From: Euglena gracilis
Lineage: Eukaryota; Euglenida; Euglenophyceae; Euglenales
Direction of reading: 5' to 3'
DNA: 64,000 nucleotides
NCBI GenBank assembly: GCA_039621445.1
Contig: CP154955.1
Coordinates: 4,910,267 to 4,974,266 of the forward strand
Under the pieces are notes generated by a model that did no database searches, was not told the DNA's origin, and saw only the letters and a program-made list of their open reading frames with translations. The number at the start of each line of letters is the position of its first letter. Position 1 is the stretch's first letter. The translations under genes and the position numbers were made by a program. This document shows positions 46,601 to 58,600 of this stretch, piece after piece.

Positions 46601-49600
46601 TGACAGGGAAACAGTTAAGGTGGGTATGGGGTGGTGCCCCCCCCCCCCCCCGGCTGAATTTGACCAACCCCCCTGAGGGGAGTCTTGGAGTTCCTTGGTG
46701 TGGCAGGCAGACACTACCCCCTCCCCCCGTGAGAGAGTTGGTGTCTGCCTGGGCACAAATCAGAAAACCGCCAAAATGGGCTCTTCTGGGCTGCTGGCTC
46801 CCTGGCGCCAGAGTGCCTTGACAGAGCGCCCTGGCGCTTTTTAGCCGTGTGCTCAACCCTGGGGGTTGGGATTGGCCTGCCCTAAAATTCAGCCTGGTCA
46901 TACCTCAAAACAACGGAACAAGATGGGTCCCATAAGCCCTCCCCAGGCCCCTCCGGGCGTTTAAAAAAAACACACGAGGTTTGTTCACGCACAGACAGTC
47001 CATAATGGGATAGGCCATAATGCCTGTAAATGCCACGCTCCACGGTTCTTTCCAATTTCAAAGAGATTCAAAGAGATTCGGCACATTTATGAACAGAAAA
47101 TTTTTTTATCGTCCGCTCCATCATTGCGCCCCAGTGCAGGAGAAAATCCATAAACCTTTCGAGGCATATTTTGAACAGATGGTTCAATAAATATAGAGGA
47201 CTCAACCTATCTTACAGCTCCGAGGAATAATTTGGTCTCAAAAATTTGATCCTTCAGGAAAAGCCGGTCCCCCAAGGCCACAACACATTTACTGAATCCT
47301 TGTGCGACCCCTCCCCACTCAGGGATGTTTGAGAATGGATGGCTGGATTTTGCCCCCCCCCCCCCCGCAGGCGAAGGGGGATGGTTTGCACCAATGTCAG
47401 TTCGTTGTAGCTGCAGGAGATGAAATAAAATTTGAACGCTTTTTTTTCCTGGATTTTTTTTTAAAATGGCCTGGAATGAGTTGTCAAAAAGGAATTGCAC
47501 CTCCAAAATGGATTGGAATATCACAGTCAATGAACATCCAATGAAATACCCCCCCCCCAAAATAAGACCCGGGTCTTATTTTTGGGTCCTTTGCTGGAAA
47601 CCTCCAGGGGGGGTCTTATTTTTGGGGGGATCTTATTTTTTTTGGATTTTTGCTTGACCGACCCGGGCCCGAAAAAATGTCATTTTTCAGGTTCCCAAGA
47701 GCACTAAATTTTTTCCTTCGGTGCTTCGCGCCATGTGCAAATTGGTGTAAGTTGACATTTAGCATGTTTTTTGCACCCCAAAAATCAGAGATTTTTTGAA
47801 ATTTCATCATTTTTGTGTGTGAAATTGAGGTTTTTGGTAATTTTTCAGGGAAAATTTTCACCATCTCCGGCGCTTCATGCCGTCAGGGGGGTGGGGTCTT
47901 ATTTTTGGGGGGGGTCTTATTTTTGGGGAAGTCTTATTTTTGGGGGGGTTTACAGGGGGAGGGGTTGTGGGGTGGGAACCAAAAGGGCAGATGCTTGGAG
48001 AGTGGGGCCGGGTTAAGCCGCACCCAGGATTGCCATTTGAATTCCTCAAACAGCAGTCCGCTTCTTGTGGTTGATGGACGGCTCCCATTGCCACACACAA
48101 GAAGCAGCGTCCCTTGGAGCTGTCTTTATTTCATCTGCTAGGAACAACCCTGTGCTGCCCCCCCCCCCCCCGGCTCATTGGCCCGGGCCATGTTGGCCCC
48201 AACGGGGGGGGGGCCAACTTCGGGGGGGGGGGGGGCATGTTGACCTCAACCACCAAGGGGGGGCCAACGAGCCGCCAAGCCAAAATGTCTCAGAAAGGGG
48301 GGTCCATGTCAGGGGCCGTGGGGATTGACATGGAAGGGGATGTTGGCCCCATCATGGGGGGGGGGGGCAACGAGCCGGGGGGGGGGGGTAGGTGACGATA
48401 TCCCCTCAATCCCACCTCCAAAACGGCGGCGAGCCACCCCTGACCCCCCGACCTTGGTCTTGGCCCGGCCCGGCCTGGCACCAAGCGCATCCTCCCCCTC
48501 CGGCGCCGCTCCAACCTCCTCCTGTGCACACTGCTGATGGGCAACGTGGTAGTCAACTCCCTCCTCTCCCGGCAGGCCGACCCCTGGCTCAACGGTCCCT
48601 ACCCATATGGGCCGCGCTGCATAAAAAAAAAAAAACAATCATTTGCCAGAGAACCAACGTTGTTTACCCTCCGCACCCACACCGTCAACGTTGAAGAAGG
48701 CGCATTGAAAAGCACCAAAAACCATTTTTAAAAACCAAACTCTCCAATGAAGATGGAAAGAGACCAAGGCCATTTGCCTTCAAATCCACAATCAAACCAA
48801 CGAGCGTTCTCCGTTCTCCACACCTTCGGGAGAGGAGGGCTGCCTCACCATCACCTTCTTTCAAACAGACATCAAACCAAGGGTTCTTTACACCTACCTG
48901 GCGGTCCGCAATGCCTACCTGCGGGGGTTCCCAATACCCATTGGGGTTTCAAATACGTATCTGGGGGGTCCCTAATATCAACCTGTGAGATCCTTAATAC
49001 CAAACCTAGGCGGTCCCTAAGACCTACCTGGGGTCCCTGACACCTCCTGGGTGGTCCTTGATCACCCACTGCCAGCAAGTCGCGAGTCAAACCGCTGTCT
49101 CGGCTCCACGTTGCTCTCCCTCTGCCCCATGGACAACCCTCCTGTCCACAATGGGCGCCGGCCTGGGCGTCATCCTCATCGCGGACATGACCTCCGGGCT
49201 GCTGGGCCTCGTCCTCTCCACCGTAGTCATCACGTTGTTTGGGGAAATTCTTCCGATGGCCAGGGATCCATCACTTCAAAGGGAGGAGCTCGTGTGCAGG
49301 TCGTATTTTATTTCATATGACATAACACCGATATTTCTTGCCGTGCGTGGTCATGTGCTGCAAGCGTCTCAGACGGAGTTACATCCAATCCTTAGGGAAT
49401 GATGCCCCGGGATCCAGAGCTCTGTTTTTGGGTATCCAAACTGCCCACCGCCAGCCATTAGCGCAAGACAATAGTCACAACCGACCCGGGGTTTTTCCCA
49501 CTGCTACCAGTCGGCAGCTGCAGCGAAACCAGGCAAGGCTATTCCTCTTATACAGCTTCCATTCCTGATTTTCAGCCCAGTTTCCTGCAAAAATTTCCAC

Positions 49601-52600
49601 CGTTGGTGGAGAGCATTTGGAAGGCCCACGTTCGCAATGGAAATTTTCTTTGAAACTGTGCAAGGTGTCCTGAGCAACGTTTATGATGTCTTTTTGCCAT
49701 CACTTTTTGTTGCCATGTGGTGCACATGTGTTCTTGCAGTCCATTGTGCCAAGCTTGAGCGCATTTTGCCCTCATATGTTTTGCAGGGGGAGAGGGGGTT
49801 CGACTCCCCTCGTCAGGACCAGTAGCGGGGAGGTGGAATATGCACAGCGCACATTTTGCGTATGTTTTGCATATTTAGCACATATTTTGCTTTTTTGGCC
49901 AAGAACGCGCTATTTCGCAAATTTTGTGCATATTTAGTGCATATTCCGAGGGTTTTCCGCATATTTTCCTCATCTTCTTGGGCTGTTTTGAACTTCTTCC
50001 AACCATTTTAGGCCATTCGCTTTCATTTCGGGGCCATTTACAACCAGTTTTTATTATTATTATTACTGGGCCATTTTGGGGTATTTTGAGCCACCGCGGG
50101 CCATTTTTGAGGCATTTTGGACCACTGTCGGTCATTTCTGACCATTTTTGGCCATTGTTGACCTTTTTTTTTTGGCATACCAGCAGTCTTTTTTTCCCCA
50201 GTCATTTGGACCATTTTCTGTTGCAAAATCATCCTAATACTGAAATTGGCCGAATTGCATATTTTCCGCATGTTTTCCCGCATATAAACGCATATTCCCA
50301 CATATTTCTTATGCACTGCCTTTTTTTTGTTTGCTGGAACCGGTGATTGCTCGCTCAGCAGTCGAAGCATCTCTGCCCAGCGCCAACCATTTTCTTGCTT
50401 GCATGTTTTTTTCCCCGCAGTTTGGTTTTTTTTTGTGGTTTATTATTGTTTGTGTTCTTTTTTTGCCATGCTTTCTGCCGTGATTTGCCCCCCCCCCCCC
50501 ATGTCATTCGCCGCCTTGTCGCTTTCTTCGCGGTGAGGGGCCCTGCGGGCGGCCGCTTGCACGAAACACGCGCTCCAGATCGGGGCGTGGGCGGTGCCGA
50601 TCGTATCGCTGCTCATGACGCTGCTCTACCCCATCGCCAAGCCCATCGCCCTCATCCTTGGCCCCTGCCGCCCCCCGGGTCCCCTCCGGGACTCAGGGCA
50701 GTCCCACCCAGAGGGAAAGATGATGAAGAAACAAGAGACAACATTGTGCCAAAAATCGCACGGTGTGCCGAGAAACAACAGCCATGGTGGGCATGCCAAC
50801 TTTTGAGGTTTTGCCATGAAATTTCCCCAAATACCTGGTTTTTACCCCCCCCCCCCTGGTGCGGAAATAGGGGGTGTATTTTTGAACCTCTTCTGGTCAT
50901 ACACTAAGCCTCGACTGATAACCCCCCCCCCCACTTATAACCCTCTCCCTCATGACCGACTACCAAACGGGATCTCATATCCCCCGGGGGGGTTATAAGT
51001 TGGGGGGTCGCTGAGCTCTTATCTCTTTAGAGTAAGAGCGAAGCTTACCACCAGGGAAAAGGGGGGGGTCCAACCCCCCCCTCCCCCGCCCCCCCCCCCT
51101 CTGGGTAGACCGTGAAAACCGCGGATTATCACCATGATCCCGGCCCGGTTCCCAGATTTTTTTTTTTTCAGTCGTGAGCGACTGGATTTATAGTTTCCAA
51201 ATCACCTGGGTTTGACTCCCCACCAGGCCCGAGTTATTCACGCGCGAAGGGGTCCAAACTGGGTAGGATCGGCCCGCCCCCCTGGATAAGCCCCCCCCCC
51301 CTTTGGACTCTGCCATTTCGGGCCCAAAAATCGATATTTTCAAAATATCTCGAAAATGATGCAAAAATCAAAGACATGTCCGGAGACCTAAATTGAAGCC
51401 CTTGGAGCGAACGCTCTATCTACTGGTATTTTTGGTTTCCCCGCAACTCACCGCCTAGCCCGAGATACGGCCGTTTTTCGGAAAATTTAGGCCATTTTGT
51501 ACACGTTTTCCACTGTCCGACTTTTTCGACCAAAAAAGTCAAAAAACCCGGATTTTTTTTGCTCGCAACGATGTTTTTTGGCCTCCCGGACCCGGAAAAA
51601 ATGTTTGTGAGCCGAAAATGAGCGGTTTTCAACCCGCAAGCGCCCCGTTTTGGGCCGCCAACCCATTGACTTTGGGTCATTTTCGAGTCAAAAAAAAAGT
51701 CGAAAAAAATCGAAAATTTTTTTTTGCCTGAAACGATGTTTTTTTGGGCCTCCCAGACCCGGAAAAACTTTTTTGGGCCGAAAATGAGCGTTTTTCGACC
51801 CACCAGCACCCGTTTTGGGCCCGAAACCAATGGATTGTGGGTTATTTTCGGTCAAAAAAGTCGAAAAATCGAAAAAAAAATTGCCCGAAACCATGTTTTT
51901 TGGCCTCCCGGACCTGGAAAACGTGTTTTTTGAGCCAAAAGCGACTGTTTTTGGACCCCCTGGCCTCCCGTTTTGGGCACAAAACCCTTGCATTTCAGTC
52001 AAAAGAGCTCCATGGAGTGGGCCGGTTTACATGGGGGGGTCAATGAAGGGGTGGGTGCGCGCTTATCAAGAGCTCAGCACCATTCAATACCTGGTTATGT
52101 TTTGTTCCCACTGCTGTGCAAGCCAGGCGGTGCCTTTACCTGACCTGACCCTGATCCCGACCCTGACCTGCCCAGGGCGACAGAGTTGCTGACTGGACAC
52201 TTGGCAAGGACGTTGGGAAGCAGGGTGTTGCTGACCAAATGGATGGGTTGGGGTGGGGTGGGGGGGGGGCAGGTTTGAAGCGCCGCCCTGGGGGGGAGAT
52301 GTATGACAAGAACGAGCTGCGGGCGCTGCTGCACCTCCATGCGGAGGCCACGCGGTCCGAGCTGAGTCGCCACGAAGAAAAGCTGTTGACCAGGGAGCCG
52401 TTGAAACCTTTCGCCCCCCCCCATACCCAATTTTTAAAGCCCGAGAATCTGTAAGAGTCCCTCCTGGGAAGTTATCAGGTGTAATATTTGAATAATTAAC
52501 TTTGTGAAAACAACGTACACCCGAAGATTTCCCCCCCAGCTTTAGCTTTCGCTGCCCAGATAATCCCCCCTGCCGCACTTCTGTGAAAGAAAACAGGCAG

Positions 52601-55600
52601 GTGAAATTCAGGAATTCCTGGTCCCCAATGCTCTTGGGGTAAACTTGGCTCCTCAAAACTAACCCCCTCATCTTTTGGGCCCCGCATGGTCCCCACCTTT
52701 TCCCAATGTGTTTAGCCCAATAGGCTCGTCGGCCCCCCAGAAGTTGATCCCCGGGCTGTTGGGGCCAGCAGCATTTGGGCCGATGCGCCAGAAGGGTGGG
52801 AGGGTGTGGGTGGAACCCCTTAGATGCACTTTGGCTTCTGTATTGTTTGACGCCTGGCACTGCATTCCGCTTCTGGCCCTTTCTTTGGAGCAACTCCCAA
52901 CGATTGTCCGACCCCATATTCACTGGGACTTCAAATTTCCGTTTTGTGTCTTCCTGGCCCTTCCCCTCCCCCTCCCCCTTGGGATTTTGGCTCCACTTTC
53001 TTGCTGCTGCTGCTGCTGCTTCTGTTGCTGCTCGATTTCGTTCCCAAGAGGTGCTCGGGGTGGTAAGGGGCCTACTCCTCCACTGCGTGCCGGCGGGCAC
53101 CAGTGTCACCTGCAGTGGGCCCTTTTTGCCACCACGGCCCGCCGGGTCCCCCTGGGAAGGAAATCCCTTCCGCTGCTGCTGCTGCTGCTGCTGCTTGTGT
53201 GGGTGGAACCCCCCCGGGGGGGGGCAGGCAGGGGGGTGGAAAATATGCACCGTGCAGTTTTTTGCAGTGCAGTTTTTGACCGGCCTGTGTGCAGTTTCTC
53301 CCCCCCTGGGGGCAGGAATGTTTGGGAATCCCCGAAACCGCATGGGTGGTGGGTTGGGGTCGACCCCCCCCCCGCCGCTGCCAGGGCTTCCCGAACAGCC
53401 CTCCCCCCTCCCCGGGGCTGCCCGCAGTCCCTGCCGGTGGCCTCCGCGCTGGAGTTCCCGGACATCCCCGTGGCGTCCATCATGACCGGCATCGGGGACG
53501 TGTTCATGCTGGAGGCGGACCAGGTGCGTGCCGTGCTGCGTGCGCCCCCCCACCAGGCACAGCGGGGGCTGTGTGCCTGCTATGGGCAGTCACCCCATGG
53601 CACAAGACCCCCCCCCCCCCCCCGGGTTGGTTAAAAGAAGCCTGGACAGCCACAGGCTTGTCAGGTCCCCTTCTGGGCCCCGGTCCCGCTGCCTCCGCCC
53701 AGATCGTGACGGAGGCCACCAAGACGCTGCTGTGGCGCACGGGGCACTCCCGGGTTCCCCCCGGGCCCCGGCTGTGAAGACGACGGCGGTGTCGGGCTTC
53801 TTTTTTGGAAGGAGGGTGCCCGCAATGGGCAGGCACCCCAGCACCCCATAGCACAAAGCACCCCTCGCCTGGGTTCCAGAATAGGCTTGCACTTGGTCAG
53901 GTGCCTACCCCACGGGGGGGGTGCTTGGTGGCAGGCACCCCTAAAACCCTACCCCCCCCCCGGGGGGTAAGGTTTTGGGGGGTGCCTGCCCATGACAGGC
54001 ACCCCCCTCCGACCCCAGAAAAGGCCATTTTCGATGAAAATTTTCTGAACGATGAAATTTTCCCCCCAGACCGCTGTCCCCCCCCCGGGGGGGTGTCCCT
54101 GCTAGGGGCAGGCACCCTATAGCACCCCCTCCCCCCCCTGGTCGGTAAGCACACGACTGTTCCAGAAGGAGCATGGGCGATGCATATGTTTCTGGCCACG
54201 AACTCACATACAGAGCTCGCCTGCTGCTCTCATGTGCAACACAGCCCCTCCCCATTCATCATTTCTCCATCTTGGAGATGCATTGCAGGCCTGGGAAAGG
54301 AGGGAAAACTGTAATATTCCTCCCTTGGGTGGGAATTGCATTCAGGTTATGAAAGCTGGCACTTTTTTCCCGGCAGGCGAAGTTGTTCTGAAACGCTTGC
54401 CAGCTTGCTTGTGCTTACCAGTTTTTTTTTGAACCCTTGCAAACGTGCCATTTTATCATGTCATTTGATTTTTCTCCCCATAAAAAACGTCCTCATCCCC
54501 CCACTGAAAAAGAATTTGCATTTGTACTCATTCTAAGCGCACACACTCCTTCTTGTGTTTCCGCCGTATTGCTCTCAGAGTTTAGTTCGGCCATTTTGGG
54601 CGAACGAAATGGGCAGCCACCTGCCGGCGTTGGAGTATTATTTTTGTTTGTTGTTATCATGCTGGTGTGTATTCAGGGTGGTGTCTGGTGCATGGCGAGG
54701 TCATGGGTGCATGGCAACTGTCACAGCAGTCGTTGAACAGGACGTGATTCAGAACAAATCAGGTGCTGATTGGCCTTGAGTCCCCAAAGGGATTTGCCCC
54801 CCCCCCCCTGTGTGCATTGTGGCTGTTTTGGGGTTTGCCCCCCCCCGGCGATCGCCGGGGCCCGGGAGCAGTGTACGAGCGGGACAACCACAACGTCATC
54901 GGAATCCTGTTTGTGAAGGACCTGACGCTGGTGGAGCCCAGCGAGGCCCTGACCGTCCGCAGCATTCTGGCCTGCAGCTGCTTCAGGCCGGTGGCCAGTT
55001 GGGCGTTCTTGCAACACCGAAAAGCAACTGAATGGAGGGTGCTTGGACACACAAACTCGCTCTGGGAAGGTTTGAACAAACTACTTGCTAAGTAACCCCA
55101 CAAAAGGCCTGAATTCCCTTGCCCATAAATAGTAGTTGGGATCTGTTGCCACACGGCTTCCCTGCCCCCCACCCTGAGGCCGGACCTGCCCCCCACCCTG
55201 AGGCCGGACATTTACCCCCCCCCCCCCGCCCCGGGAAGTTGTCATGTCCAAGAATCTGTCAGGTCCTGCCAGGAAATTGTCAGGGATCAGTGCCAGGCTC
55301 ATGTTCAGCTCGGAAGGGGGGTGGGTGGGTAGGTGGGTCTGGGGCGGGTATCTCCAAGAAAAATTTCTCGCGCTTCACGCCGAAACCCACACCCAAGTCT
55401 CCAGCCCGGGACCCCCCCCCCACCCGGGTTCCTCAGACGGCTCGATTTGGGGGGGGGGGGTCTTAAAAGGAGCCTGTTCAGTGCGATTGCCTGGGGTTGG
55501 GGCTAACGCCAGTGCCAGATGAAAACTCATTGAATCCAGTGACTCGTCTTCAGAAACACACAACTCAGTGAATCCCGTCACCCGCCTTCAGAAACCCAAT

Positions 55601-58600
55601 TGGTCACTGCCGTTCTGAAAGTACAGCCCCCCCCCCCCCGCGCGTCGCTGAGCAATGGCAGGGCGCCGAACCAGTACCCCCGGCCTATGGTGCACGTCTT
55701 CGAGGACACCAAGCTGCCCGAAGTGCTGAAGTGTGCGCCATCAGCCTGCATTCTTCAGCCGGTTGGCGGTTTTTCGGGAAAACAAATCCGGCCGGCGCTC
55801 CCGTCAAAACCAACCATCCATCCGCCCCTGGCCAGGATGGAGGGAAAGTACCCAATGGGCGGTTGTGAAGCAGATGCCTTCTGCTTCACATGCCCTCCTG
55901 GAGGTATGATTCTCTCTTGGCTTCCGTATTTTGCTCAAGCGTTTTGATGGAGGCGAGGTCGCCAGAGGGTTTGACGGAAGAGAGGAAGGGTCCACAGTAA
56001 ATTTGATTTGGCCACAGGGCGTCGCTTCAGCCAAGGGGAAACCCCCCCGTAAGCAGCAGCCGTTTTTTCAGGTGGCAACACACACCACTGAGCAATTGTG
56101 TACCCGTTGTCAACGCATTTGTGCAGCCTGGCTGCGTCGGCATCAGAGGCTTTCTTAAGCCGGAGGGGACCCTGCCCCCTGGGGGGGGGGCTCCAGCAAG
56201 CCAGCACTTTTTTCCAGCCGGCCCACGGGACCCCCCCAGATTCCTAAGAAATCCCCTGGTCGTCGTTGACCAGGGTGGTCAACAAGGGATGGGAAGTGCT
56301 TTTCCAAAAGGACAGCCCCTTGAGGACCATAACCCTAAGGGATACCATAGGAGGCCATAAGGGAGACCGCAGACCTACGGTAAGGCCAGCGGCCGATCCG
56401 GGGATGGAACGGGGTCAAACATCAAAAAGGCAAAAATTGCATTTTTTGACATTTTGGGTGGATGGACGATTGTGCAAAGATGCCAGAAGTCACCCCCCCC
56501 ACGAAATTGACCCCTTTTTTCCCAAAATATATGGCCATTCTTTTTGTCAATTTGTTTTTTAGAATTTCAACTTAATTTGCAAGGCACACCATTTTTGTAT
56601 TTTTTTGTCTTATTTTTGTATGCATGCATGCATGTATGTGTGTATGTATGTATGTATGTATGTATGTATGTATGTATGTATGTATGTATGTATGTATGTA
56701 TGTATGTATGTATGTATGTATGTATGAATGTATGTATGTATGTATGTATCAGACAATTGCTTAAGCACTGACCAACCCCCCCCCCCCGGGGGGGTGGGTG
56801 ACTGGTTTTTTCAAAGTGACTGACTGGTTTTTGGCCCGGACCCCTCCCCCCCGGGGGGGGGGGGTCGGCCAGGAGTGGGCAAAAGTGGCTTGAGTGACCC
56901 CGGCGCCGAAGGCGCCGGAAAAATTTTTTGGGCCTAAAATGGCCTAAAGTGACTGGAAAGTGGCCGTTTTTCTGAGTGGCCGACCCCCCCCCGGGGGGGT
57001 AGTGACTGGCTGGTTTTTTGAAAATGAGTGACTGACTGGTTTTTTAAAAAGTGGAGTGACCCCCCCTCCCCCCCCCCGGGGGGTCGGTAAGCAATTGTAT
57101 GGTATGTATGTATGTATGTATGTATGATTGTATGTATGTATGTATGTATGTATGTATGTATGTATGTATGTATGTATGTATGTATGTATGTATGTATGTA
57201 TGTATGTATGTATGTATGTATGTATGTATGTATGTATGTATGTATGTATGTATGTATGTATGTATGTATGTATGTATATATGTATGTATGTATGTTTGTA
57301 TGTATGTATGTATGCATGTACGTGTGTATGTATGTATGTATGTATGTATGTATGTATGTATGTATGTATGTATGTATGTATGTATGTATGTATGTATGTA
57401 TGTATGTTTGTATGTATGTATGTATGTATGTATGTATGCATGTATGTATGTATGTGTGTGTGTGTGTGTGTGCGTGTATGTATGTATGTATGTATGTATG
57501 TATGTATGTATGTATGTATGTATGTATGTATGTATGTATGTATGTATGTATGTATGTATGTATGTATGTTTGTATGTATGTATGTATGCATGTACGTGTG
57601 TATGTGTGTATGTATGTATGTATGTATGTATGTATGTATGTATGTATGTATGTATGTATGTATGTATGTATGTATGTATGTATGTATGTATGTATGTATG
57701 TATGTATGTATGTATGTATGTATGTATTGTATGTATGTATGTATGTATGTATGTATGTATGTATGTATGTATGTATGTATGTATGTATGTATGTATGTAT
57801 GTATGTATGTATGTATGTATGTATGTATGTATGTATGTATGTATGTATGTATGTATGTATGTATGTATGTATGTATGTATGTTTGTATGTATGTATGTAT
57901 GTATGTATGTATGTATGTATGTATGTATGTATGTATGTATGTATGTATGTATGTATGTATGTATGTATGTATGTATGTATGTATGTATGTATGTATGTTT
58001 GTATGTATGTATGTATGCATGTGTGTATGGATGCATGTGCGTATGTATGTGTGTATGTGTGAATGTATGTGTGTATGTATGTATGTATGTATGTATGTAT
58101 GTATGTATGTATGTATGTATGTATGTATGTGTATGTATGCATGCATGCATGTATGTATGTATGTATGTATGTATGTATGTATGTATGTATGTATGTATGT
58201 ATGTATGTATGTATGTATGTATGTATGTATGTATGTATGTATGTATGTATGTATGTATGTATATGTGTGTGTATGTATGTATGTATGTATGTATGTATGT
58301 ATGTATGTATGTATGTATGTATGTATGTATGTATGTATGTATGTATGTATGTATGTATGTATGTATGTATGTATGTATGTATGTATGTATGTATGTATGT
58401 ATGTGTATGTATGTATGTATGTATGTATGTATGTATGTATGTGTGTATGTCTATACCTATATATACACATTCATCAGCAGTCAACAATGAAAACCATGTG
58501 AGAAGAGCAGCAGAATTGCTCATTTGCGCACGCTGATACATGGTTATGTTTACGGATAGACACGTAATTTCACAGCTCATTTTGAGGCGATTGCGGGTGT

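Larger units (their letters stand above)
43118..48482 (+). other. Transporter introns; one exon not located
   Basis: About 15-25 codons between the exon 3 and exon 4 sequences (the region equal to PMELRIVQ...RYA) must lie here but were not found. The interval holds repeat H copy 2, repeat I copies 2 and 3, family F copy 3, C/G runs near 46150-46310 and 46440-46690, and GGGATATACTTTTCGGTGCC with a GGCGCC hairpin at 46481-46509. Confidence 0.6.

Noticed and set aside
51165-51235. Possible tRNA (GGTTTGACTCC with a nearby hairpin)
   Set aside because: No acceptor stem or anticodon arm could be paired.
52084-53553. 489-codon minus-strand frame
   Set aside because: It is antisense to transporter exons 8 and 9, whose + strand frame matches a conserved family; GC-rich third positions remove stops on the other strand.
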